A stretch of DNA of 31,194 bases from Gammaproteobacteria bacterium (GTDB taxonomy: Bacteria; Pseudomonadota; Gammaproteobacteria; Pseudomonadales; Azotimanducaceae). How positions within the stretch are numbered: position 1 is the stretch's first letter; every line of letters starts with the position of its first letter. The DNA lies in the NCBI GenBank assembly GCA_026706425.1, contig JAPOYW010000385.1, positions 1 through 31,194 of the forward strand, in the 5' to 3' direction. This document shows, piece after piece, positions 25,277 to 31,194 of this stretch. The notes under the pieces are model-generated. The model saw nothing but the letters and a program-made list of their open reading frames with translations, did no database searches and was not told where the DNA came from. A program made the translations under genes and the position numbers.

Positions 25277-26032
25277 ATGCTTAGCGCCGACGAAATCGAG
25301 TCCTACCGCGTCGACGGATATGTCATCCCCGACTTCCGGCTGGAAGACGCCGTCGTCGACGACATTCGTGCCAACCACGACAGGTTGATAGAAAAACACC
25401 CGGAGTTCTCGGACTACTGTCCGGCGGTGCTCGCCTTCGACACCGGGTTCCTGAGTATCGCTCGAACGCCTGCGATTCTCGACATGGTGGAGCAGCTGAT
25501 CGGCCCTGATTTCGCGTTGTGGAACTCGAGCTTCTTCGCCAAGCCCGCCCACGTCGGCACCAGGACGCCTTGGCATCAGGACGGCGAGTACTGGCCCATC
25601 CGGCCGCTGGCGACGTGCTCGGTGTGGATTGCCGTCGACCCGGCCACGGCGGAGAACGGCTGCCTGCGCGTGATCCCCGGATCGCACCGCCAGCGCGAAC
25701 TCGGACAACACGACTTCAACGGCGCCGAGGGATTGAGCCTGCCGCTGGAACTCCGCGCCGGCGAGTTCGACGAGACCACCGCCCGAGACATATTGCTTGA
25801 AGCGGGCCAGGTCTCGCTGCACGACATCTTCCTGGTTCACGGCTCGGAACCGAACCGTTCCGACAAGCCCCGGCGCGGTATGACGCTGCGCTACATGCCG
25901 ACGACGTCGGTGTATCGACGAGACCTCGCCGACACTCGACGAGGCGGCCCGCTCGCCATGTCGGAGCGCACCCTGTACCTCATGCGCGGGATCGACCGAT
26001 CGGGAGAGAACGACTTCCGCGTGCGTTCCTGA
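25277..26032 (+). CDS. Phytanoyl-CoA dioxygenase-family protein
   Basis: This 251-aa enzyme is a compact PhyH member. H100-Q-D102 lies in TPWHQDGEYWPI, the distal H188 in FLVHGSEPNRS, and an arginine in the PRRGMTLRY strand (about R200) should hold 2-oxoglutarate. The ADEIESYRVDGYVIPDF start and VDPATAENGCLRVIPGSH segment are characteristic. This subgroup, with WHQDG and RVIPGSH, includes ectoine-hydroxylase-like and natural-product hydroxylases; the substrate here is unknown. The gene stands 50 nt after the protease gene on the same strand and is convergent, with a 3-nt gap, to the lipoprotein gene that ends the next operon. Confidence 0.93.
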   Translation: MLSADEIESYRVDGYVIPDFRLEDAVVDDIRANHDRLIEKHPEFSDYCPAVLAFDTGFLSIARTPAILDMVEQLIGPDFALWNSSFFAKPAHVGTRTPWHQDGEYWPIRPLATCSVWIAVDPATAENGCLRVIPGSHRQRELGQHDFNGAEGLSLPLELRAGEFDETTARDILLEAGQVSLHDIFLVHGSEPNRSDKPRRGMTLRYMPTTSVYRRDLADTRRGGPLAMSERTLYLMRGIDRSGENDFRVRS

Positions 26033-26035
26033 CCG

Positions 26036-26365
26036 CTACAGGATCCTGGGTTCCACCATCACGGGGCAGCGCCTGCCAATCTCCCGTACAAGGGCGTCGG
26101 ACCTTTCCCGAAGCCGGCGGCGTACCGCTCGTTGATGCGTCGTACCCTGGGCGTGCTTCGCCGCCTCCGCCATGGCCTGCTTGACCTTCTCGTCGAAGGA
26201 CGCGAGTTGGCCCATCAATTCGTCGCAGGACATCGTCCGATAGTCGTTCGGACCTTGACCCGGGGAGCGGTTCATACATGCCGCCAACGCGATCAAGAAG
26301 ACGGTAGCGAGTGTCGCGACCCGCCCCAAGGCGTCAATCCACGGTCGTGTCGTAGCGAACCCCAT
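26036..26365 (-). CDS. Small helical lipoprotein
   Basis: The ATG at 26365 gives 109 aa and overlaps the end of the VIT/VWA gene by 32 nt. It has a lipoprotein signal ending in FLIALAAC (lipid-modified C30). The mature 80 residues are mostly helical and charged (CDELMGQLASFDEKVKQAMAEAAKHAQ..., RAVRRRLRERSDALVREIGRRC) with two Cys that could pair. No family was recognised. As the last gene of the sigma-factor operon, it may be a small envelope partner of the VIT/VWA protein. It ends 3 nt from the convergent PhyH gene, leaving little room for a terminator. Confidence 0.75.
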   Translation of the reverse strand: MGFATTRPWIDALGRVATLATVFLIALAACMNRSPGQGPNDYRTMSCDELMGQLASFDEKVKQAMAEAAKHAQGTTHQRAVRRRLRERSDALVREIGRRCPVMVEPRIL

Positions 26366-28709
26366 CGGGTACCGGGACGGGTTGGCGCACCGTGACGCCG
26401 TGGTCGCCCGCGGTCTTCTGTGACGAGTCCACCGCCACGAAGGACGTGTAGTTCGACACCAACTGGTAGCGAAGCGCGGTGTTGCGGATGGCGTCACCAA
26501 GCTCGCCGTGGGGATCACCAGCCCAGGTCTGGCGGTTGGCCAGGTCCGCGATTCTGAGGCGCGCCCAGACCTTGGCGAGCGACGAACCGGCGGTGCCGTC
26601 ATCGTCCTCCGCGGCCATCAGCGTGTGCCTCTCACCGCCCGACGAACCCAGGACTCGAGCCGTTTTCCGGTCCCCGGCGAATTTCCCGGTGATCACCAAC
26701 GGCCGACCGACGAACAGGTCGGGCAGCACGGACGGATAGACCTCCGTCACGGCCATGCCACCCCAGTCGACCTCTATGTCGGTGAGCGCCGGACGGCTGA
26801 CACGGGCGAAGAAGTCGTCCATGACGGTGCGCGCCGAATCGTTCAGGCCGAGATAGGCGACCACGCCGCGCCCCGCTTGGGCCATGCGTTCCATCAGGTA
26901 GCGGTTGACCGAGTTGCCGACGCCGAAGCTGAAGATGCGCGAGGCCCCGATGCGGCTGTGCACCGCAGCCAGGATGTCGCGCTCGTTGCCGATGTAGCCG
27001 TCGGTCATGAAGGTGACGAAACGATAGCGCGACGGGTCGTGGGGGAAGTCCAGCGCGGCCTTGACGCCGTTGATCATCTCGGTGCCGCCGTCCGCGCGAA
27101 TTCCGGATACGTAGTTGCGCGCCGCGGTCAGGTTCCGCTCGGTGGCGAGTACCGGTTTGGCGCCGAACTGGCTCGCCGTGTCGGAGAACCGAATGATCTG
27201 GAACGTGTCGTTGGAACCGAGCCGGTCCAATGCGACCATCACGGCGTCCTTGGCCTGCTGCAGAGGTTGTCCTCTCATCGAGCCCGAGCAATCGAGAACG
27301 AAGACCATTTCCATGGCCTGGCGCGGCACGAACGTCGAGTCCTTGGGCGGAATCACCATCAGGGTGAAGTACCCGTCGCCCGTTTCGGGATCGCGGTGGG
27401 TCAACAGGTTCGACTTGAGACGCTCGCCCGCGACGCGGAAGTCGAGCACGAAGTCGCGGTTGGGGAGGGTCGATTGGTTCTTGAGTTTGACCACGGCGGA
27501 TCGTGCGCCGTCGCGGGACACGTCCACCCCGTGCGAGGCCTTCACGTCCTCGATCTCGACGCCGGCTTCGAGCCTTACGTGGATGCTTATGTCGTGTCCG
27601 GAGCGCTCTTCGGGACGCAGGTACTCAACGGTGGTGCCGACCCCGCTCGAGCCCCGGCCGCGTGGCACCGCGTCGACGGGGTCCGGAAATCCCGGCGGGT
27701 TGTAGCGGGGGCCGACCACGGTGGGGAAGACGAACGAATACCAGCCGTCCTTGTAGGCTAGGGTGTGGAAGTAGGTGATGTCGATGTCGATGGCCTTGCC
27801 GGGCTCGATGTTGGCGACCTTCTGCTCGAAGATGTTGGGCCGGCGCTGCACCAGCAGGCTGGCCTGGTAGCCCTGCCTGCGGGCTTCCTTGTAGATGGCT
27901 TCCGCTTCTTCCTTCTCGCGCAGGATGCCCCGAATGGTGCGGTCGCCGATCACCATCAGGAATTCGCTGACGGCGGCCTTTTCCGGCAGCGGGAACACGT
28001 ACACGGCCTCGATCTTGGTGTCGTAGGGGTTCTCGTAGGCCTGCTTGACGTTGACGGTGCCGATGTAGCCGCTGATGGCCGCATCGACTGCGGTGTGCTT
28101 CAGAGGGAGCGGTATGAAGCGGGTGCGTTCGGGCTTGCCCGGGGAGGGGAAGCCAGCCAGCATCGCACCCGATCCCGGGGCATGGCGCATGTCCAGAGGG
28201 ACGCCTTCGGGTGTGGAGGACACCCGGTCGCCTGCGCGAAATCTGAACCTGACCCCCTGGTGCCGTGCCAGCGTCTTGGCACGGTCGGCAGCGGCATTGA
28301 CACCCGCTTGGAACGTACTATCAAAGAGGACGTCGCCTAGCTCTGGTGTCCCGGCAAACTCGAGGTCGAGCTCCTCGATGGCATCCGAGCCTGCCGGTAG
28401 ATCGAAGGTGTTCCGACGGATGAACGAACCGGTCACGATGACTTCCTCGACGTCGACCGCGGATTCGGGAGGCGGCTGCGCGATGATCCACAGTTCCGGC
28501 TCTTTATCCTTGGAGACACGGGGTGGACTCGCCGGGGGTGGCGGCGCCCGTAGCGGCTCGGCAACGGGCACCGCAGGTTCCGGCTCAGCAGGCGCAGGGA
28601 CACGAGACCCTTCGGTCGTGCTGCACGAAACGACCGTGACGGGTATAGCAAACACCACACCGGTAGCCAATAAGACGAGGGAGGCTGTGAGGATGGGACG
28701 TTTCATCAT
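26334..28709 (-). CDS. VIT and VWA domain lipoprotein with TonB-receptor-like N-terminal motif
   Basis: This 791-aa protein has a signal peptide with a possible lipobox (VVSC, C29) and a Pro-rich linker (38-64). Residues about 88-136 read EEVIVTGSFIRRNTFD...ELGDVLFD, which is the pattern that opens the plug domain of TonB-dependent receptors. A VIT domain follows (about 205-335: GYIGTVNVKQAYENPYDTKI, AVYVFPLPEKAAVSEF, IANIEPG-like end), then a VWA domain (from 465: VFVLDCSGSM, MIDAS D473, S475, S477; later ADGGTEMING). This resembles the 'marine proteobacterial sortase target' type, but no LPxTG or sortase gene is seen. It starts inside the stop of the cohesin-like gene (ATGATG), so translation is coupled. 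A metal-dependent adhesin role at the cell surface is likely. Confidence 0.9.
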   Translation of the reverse strand: MMKRPILTASLVLLATGVVFAIPVTVVSCSTTEGSRVPAPAEPEPAVPVAEPLRAPPPPASPPRVSKDKEPELWIIAQPPPESAVDVEEVIVTGSFIRRNTFDLPAGSDAIEELDLEFAGTPELGDVLFDSTFQAGVNAAADRAKTLARHQGVRFRFRAGDRVSSTPEGVPLDMRHAPGSGAMLAGFPSPGKPERTRFIPLPLKHTAVDAAISGYIGTVNVKQAYENPYDTKIEAVYVFPLPEKAAVSEFLMVIGDRTIRGILREKEEAEAIYKEARRQGYQASLLVQRRPNIFEQKVANIEPGKAIDIDITYFHTLAYKDGWYSFVFPTVVGPRYNPPGFPDPVDAVPRGRGSSGVGTTVEYLRPEERSGHDISIHVRLEAGVEIEDVKASHGVDVSRDGARSAVVKLKNQSTLPNRDFVLDFRVAGERLKSNLLTHRDPETGDGYFTLMVIPPKDSTFVPRQAMEMVFVLDCSGSMRGQPLQQAKDAVMVALDRLGSNDTFQIIRFSDTASQFGAKPVLATERNLTAARNYVSGIRADGGTEMINGVKAALDFPHDPSRYRFVTFMTDGYIGNERDILAAVHSRIGASRIFSFGVGNSVNRYLMERMAQAGRGVVAYLGLNDSARTVMDDFFARVSRPALTDIEVDWGGMAVTEVYPSVLPDLFVGRPLVITGKFAGDRKTARVLGSSGGERHTLMAAEDDDGTAGSSLAKVWARLRIADLANRQTWAGDPHGELGDAIRNTALRYQLVSNYTSFVAVDSSQKTAGDHGVTVRQPVPVPDGVRYDTTVD

Positions 28710-29158
28710 GGTTCTCTCGTTTGCGTTTCCTGCAGGCTGACCGTTGCAGATTCAATCGGCCGTCCGTCGGCGGTGTTCGCCGTTACCAGGTTGAGTTCGA
28801 AGTCCGCATCGCCGTCGAGCATCAAGTGCAACGTGGCCACGCGAACCCGGCCGGACGGCAACTCGTTCTCCTCGGCCAGAGAATAGTCGGCAACCACGAT
28901 GCGATGCGCGTCGCCGCGCGTCACGGCCTCGCGGTCGTAGTACGGCGCGCGCTGGAAGACGTCGCTGCCGCCGTTCTCGACGCCCACGACCTTCATCGAC
29001 GCATTGCGGTCCTTCAACTCGAACTGCCAGGCCGCCACCGGTTCGGGACTGTCCAGGAAAACCTCCACCGGCATGAACCGCGCTTTCGGTTCGCCCAGCG
29101 CGGCAACCGCGAACAAGCCGGCGGCTATCAGGGGAAGCAACCAATGCGTCGTCTTCAT
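28706..29158 (-). CDS. Secreted cohesin-like protein
   Basis: The ATG at 29158 overlaps the preceding stop by 4 nt and gives 150 aa with a signal peptide (LLPLIAAGLFAVAALG). The mature part is a single beta-sandwich with cohesin-type landmarks: PVEVFLDSPEPVAAWQFELK at the first strands, SMKVVGVENGG, a PYYD segment, then LPSGRVRVATLHLML before the last strands. In cohesins these positions read as 'V.V.LDS...VAA.QFEL..D...L.V.GV' and 'L.SG.V.LATI.F'. Similarity is by pattern only. The preceding gene encodes a dockerin-type calcium loop, the natural partner of a cohesin, which supports the call. A carbohydrate-binding or pilin-like beta-sandwich is the main alternative. Confidence 0.65.
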   Translation of the reverse strand: MKTTHWLLPLIAAGLFAVAALGEPKARFMPVEVFLDSPEPVAAWQFELKDRNASMKVVGVENGGSDVFQRAPYYDREAVTRGDAHRIVVADYSLAEENELPSGRVRVATLHLMLDGDADFELNLVTANTADGRPIESATVSLQETQTREP

Positions 29159-29553
29159 CGCATCCCTCCCGCGTCCAGCGAGACCACGCGCATCGCAAAG
29201 GCATCGAGATCGGCCTGGGTGACGCCGGGTTGCTCCGCGCGCGCGAGTGCAAACACGTCGGCGATGTCGATTCCCCCGGAACCGTTCACGTCGGCATATA
29301 GCAGTTCCCCGTTGTCCGATGCCGGATCGATCGTCCGCACCGCCAACACCGCAACGAGGGCGACCGAGGCGGCCAAGGCCCACCCGCCGTGCCGCTTCCA
29401 TCCGGGCCGGCGCGAGGCGAAGTGGCGGGTCGAGATGTCCGCCAGCGCACGATCAACTCTGGCGGTAACTACCGGAGGTGCTTCGTCCGCGGCCCTTAGT
29501 GCGCGGATCAGACCCTCCTCGAGTTGTTCGCTGTCGGCGTTTTGATCGGACAC
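29155..29553 (-). CDS. One-TM protein with dockerin-like calcium loop, probable anti-sigma factor position
   Basis: A GTG with AAGGAG 9 nt upstream gives 132 aa. The cytoplasmic N-terminal part (1-55, DSEQLEEGLIRALRAAD) is followed by a membrane span (WALAASVALVAVLAV, about 58-72) and a short outer part. That part holds ADVNGSGGIDIADVFALAR: calcium-ligand positions 1, 3, 5, 9 and 12 are D88, N90, S92, D96 and D99, the dockerin/EF-hand loop. A second loop is not evident. Coming right after the ECF sigma gene, with a cytoplasmic stub plus a TM, it would be in the place of an anti-sigma factor, although no zinc anti-sigma motif is seen. It may sense calcium or bind the cohesin-like protein. Confidence 0.75.
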   Translation of the reverse strand: MSDQNADSEQLEEGLIRALRAADEAPPVVTARVDRALADISTRHFASRRPGWKRHGGWALAASVALVAVLAVRTIDPASDNGELLYADVNGSGGIDIADVFALARAEQPGVTQADLDAFAMRVVSLDAGGMR

Positions 29554-29598
29554 GTTTGATTCTCCTTGGCCGTTTAGCGCGCGAGGGGCGCAAAAGGT

Positions 29599-30171
29599 TC
29601 ATTCGTGGTCGAGGTTTTTCGCGAAGTCCGAGGACCTGAGCCTCGCGATGCCGAGGTGCAGGCGCGACTTGACGGTGCCGAGCGGAATTGAAAGCACGTC
29701 GGCGATCTCTTTGAGCGACAGGTCGTCCACGAACCGAAGCTCGAGCACCTCGCGCTGTCCGCCGGGGAGGTCCGCAAGGACGCTGCGAATGTCCGTCGTG
29801 TCGCCCCTGTCCTGCCCGGGAAGGTCGTCCGGCGCGACATCCTCCGCCGTCGGGAAACGGCCTGACTTCCGCAACGCCGTGATCGCGGTGTTCCTGGCGA
29901 TGGGGTACAGGAGCGTGGTCAGCTTGGCGGTAAGCGCGATGCCCCCGCCCGTAGGGGGGAATCGCCGCAGCAGGTACGTGAACGTCTCTTGGAGGATGTC
30001 GAGCGCGGTATCCGTATCCGGCACGAAGCGCAGCGCCACGCGCAGCACGTAGTCCTTATGCCGCCGGTAGAGCGCCTCGAAGGCCTGCGCCGCCTCCCGG
30101 GAATCGCCCTCGTTGCATGCCGCGACCAACGCTTCGTCGCTGCGAGGGTCCTGGCGGCGCAGGCGGGCCAT
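29599..30171 (-). CDS. ECF-type RNA polymerase sigma factor
   Basis: The ATG at 30171 gives 190 aa. Region 2 covers about 28-100: ALYRRHKDYVLRVALRFV, the DTALDILQETFTYLLRRF core-binding and -10 recognition helices, and YPIARNTAITALRK. Region 4 covers about 127-183: LADLPGGQREVLELRFVDDLSLKEIADVLSIPLGTVKSRLH, the helix-turn-helix for the -35. No region 1 or 3 is present, as in ECF factors. It lies 45 nt upstream of the TM/dockerin gene and 16 nt after the PhyH stop. It probably drives this operon in response to an envelope signal. Its target promoter could not be identified. Confidence 0.92.
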   Translation of the reverse strand: MARLRRQDPRSDEALVAACNEGDSREAAQAFEALYRRHKDYVLRVALRFVPDTDTALDILQETFTYLLRRFPPTGGGIALTAKLTTLLYPIARNTAITALRKSGRFPTAEDVAPDDLPGQDRGDTTDIRSVLADLPGGQREVLELRFVDDLSLKEIADVLSIPLGTVKSRLHLGIARLRSSDFAKNLDHE

Positions 30172-30187
30172 GGTCAGGACCGCGTTG

Positions 30188-30997
30188 TCATGCCTTGGAT
30201 CCGGGAGGCAATCCCGAGGATGCGAACTCCATCTCCGCCGCAAAGGAGATTGATTCGCCGTACTCCCGCTCGCCCCCGGTGGCGCATTCTCCCGTCAGAT
30301 GGACGTACTGCCAACGTTCGCCCGCGCGCATCGCCTGACTGGCATAGTCCAAGTTCACGAAGTGAATACCCACTCCGGCCCGACCCAGCGACGACGGGTT
30401 CGGCCCGGTGGCGTGGGGCGTGCCGAAGCAGAAGAACACCACTCCACCCGCCTCGAGTTCGCAGTGCACGGCGGCGGATTCGTCCACGTAGGTGCGAATG
30501 TGATGGTCGCTGTCCGGATCGCGGTCGTGGAGGAACTCGCGTTCGTACGCGCCGGGAATCACCTTGAGTGTGCCGTTCTCCTTCGTCGCGTCGTCGATGG
30601 CGATCCACATGGCGCAGCCTCTCATCGGCTTGGGAATGCGGAAGTAGGCGTTGTCGGTGTGCCAGTTCGTGGCCATGCCGTCGCCCGGCGGCTTGTAGAA
30701 CATCTGATCGAGGATCTTAACCACCGGATCCCCGAGCAACGCGGATACGGCCTGCACGACCTTGGGGTGGAACGGCACGGCACGGAACAGCCGGCTGTGC
30801 GGCCACAGCGGAATGAGTTGAAGATTCCGCTTCTTGTCTGGAATCGATACGTCGCGCGGCAGACCCGCCGTCACCCAACGGTCCACTTCCCGCTTCAATG
30901 CCGCCGCTTCCGGCGGTGCGAAGAAACCGGGAACGATGGTATAACCCGCGTTCTTGTACTGGCCGACGTGGTCAGGTGTCATCGTTCGGTCTGTCAT
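30188..30997 (-). CDS. Phytanoyl-CoA dioxygenase-family protein
   Basis: The ATG at 30997 gives 269 aa; an ATG at 30982, five codons on, is also possible because neither has a strong ribosome binding site. Core residues are H113-T-D115 in NWHTDNAYFRI, distal H195 in FGTPHATGPN and R206 in LGRAGVGIHFV. The MRGCAMWIAIDDATKENGTLKVIPGAY segment is diagnostic of PhyH. It may be the first gene of the operon with the sigma factor (16-nt gap), or have its own transcript. It is divergent from the SDR gene with only 40 bp between them. Confidence 0.92.
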   Translation of the reverse strand: MTDRTMTPDHVGQYKNAGYTIVPGFFAPPEAAALKREVDRWVTAGLPRDVSIPDKKRNLQLIPLWPHSRLFRAVPFHPKVVQAVSALLGDPVVKILDQMFYKPPGDGMATNWHTDNAYFRIPKPMRGCAMWIAIDDATKENGTLKVIPGAYEREFLHDRDPDSDHHIRTYVDESAAVHCELEAGGVVFFCFGTPHATGPNPSSLGRAGVGIHFVNLDYASQAMRAGERWQYVHLTGECATGGEREYGESISFAAEMEFASSGLPPGSKA

Positions 30998-31037
30998 GAT
31001 CGGGGAGAGCATAGACCGAACGCTTGGGGGGAGCATC

Positions 31038-31194
31038 ATGAGCGAGTTCGAGAACAGCGAGTTTCAAGGCAAGGTCGCGGCCGTCACCGGGGCGGGCGGC
31101 GGCATCGGACGCTGCCACGCCATCGAGTTCGCCAAGCGCGGTGCGAAGGTCGTCGTCAACGACCTGGGCGGATCGGTCGACGGGACCGGTGCCG
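31038..31194 (+). CDS. SDR-family oxidoreductase, N-terminal part (3' end outside window)
   Basis: An ATG with GGGGGA 5 nt upstream starts a frame open to the right window edge (52 codons visible). VAAVTGAGGGIGR is the Rossmann dinucleotide-binding TGxxxGIG motif of classical short-chain dehydrogenases, followed by HAIEFAKRGAKVVVNDLGG. The NDLGGSVDGTG ending of the second strand is typical of the (3R)-hydroxyacyl-CoA dehydrogenase-type SDRs related to peroxisomal multifunctional enzyme 2. The catalytic SYK residues lie outside the window, so activity cannot be checked. Confidence 0.9.
   Translation, partial: MSEFENSEFQGKVAAVTGAGGGIGRCHAIEFAKRGAKVVVNDLGGSVDGTGA

Noticed and set aside
28706..29553. 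A true cellulosome
   Set aside because: No glycoside hydrolase, carbohydrate-binding module or multi-cohesin scaffoldin is encoded in the window, and the dockerin-like protein has only one visible calcium loop.
1..31194. CRISPR arrays, tRNA or rRNA genes
   Set aside because: No regularly spaced repeats and no tRNA-like cloverleaf or rRNA sequence could be recognised by eye; short tRNAs cannot be fully excluded without a covariance-model search.

Overview
The window is a densely packed, high-GC (by eye about 60-65%) bacterial stretch with many 1-, 4- and 16-nt gene overlaps. The content points to a free-living or host-associated marine-type proteobacterium, most likely a gammaproteobacterium. 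The reasons are four separate phytanoyl-CoA dioxygenase (PhyH)-family genes in 31 kb, an ArfB ribosome-rescue factor, an Eis-like acetyltransferase, and an envelope protein family I associate with gammaproteobacteria. The taxonomic call is an inference; there is no rRNA or tRNA to anchor it, and I see no CRISPR array or insertion sequence.

Layout. 1-1476: a DarTG toxin-antitoxin pair, with darT cut by the window edge. 1770-4007: a small UPF0145 protein and a PhyH dioxygenase fused to a HEAT-repeat tail. 4004-6102: a second toxin-antitoxin locus (RelE/ParE plus Phd/YefM with a palindromic operator), a frameshifted PD-(D/E)XK-type nuclease gene and the decayed 3' end of another RelE/ParE toxin. 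Together with darTG these look like defence or mobile cargo of lower GC than the rest. 6123-12839: a metabolic block. Its minus-strand operon runs serine hydrolase, HpcH/HpaI aldolase, GNAT acetyltransferase, flippase-like membrane protein. Its divergent plus-strand genes are an isocitrate lyase/PEP mutase-family enzyme, an SGNH (DUF4886) secreted hydrolase and a second PhyH enzyme. 12836-15326: the remains of a large membrane protein, apparently with an internal deletion. 15364-17726: Eis-like acetyltransferase, metallophosphoesterase and ArfB.

17815-21271: a two-gene module, a secreted HEFVH-motif protein plus a membrane-anchored Cys-rich partner. It is present as one intact copy and one decayed tandem copy offset by 1536 bp. 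21604-25226: three exported proteins, of which the last two look like a separately encoded propeptide and a subtilisin-type lipoprotein protease with a C-terminal P domain. 25277-26032: a third PhyH enzyme.

26036-30997 (minus strand) is the most unusual region. It is a tightly overlapping operon of a fourth PhyH gene, an ECF sigma factor, a one-TM protein with a perfect dockerin-type calcium loop, a secreted cohesin-like protein, a VIT/VWA lipoprotein with a TonB-receptor-like motif, and a small lipoprotein. I infer a sigma-factor-linked, calcium-dependent envelope adhesion or scaffolding system. The window ends inside an SDR oxidoreductase gene.
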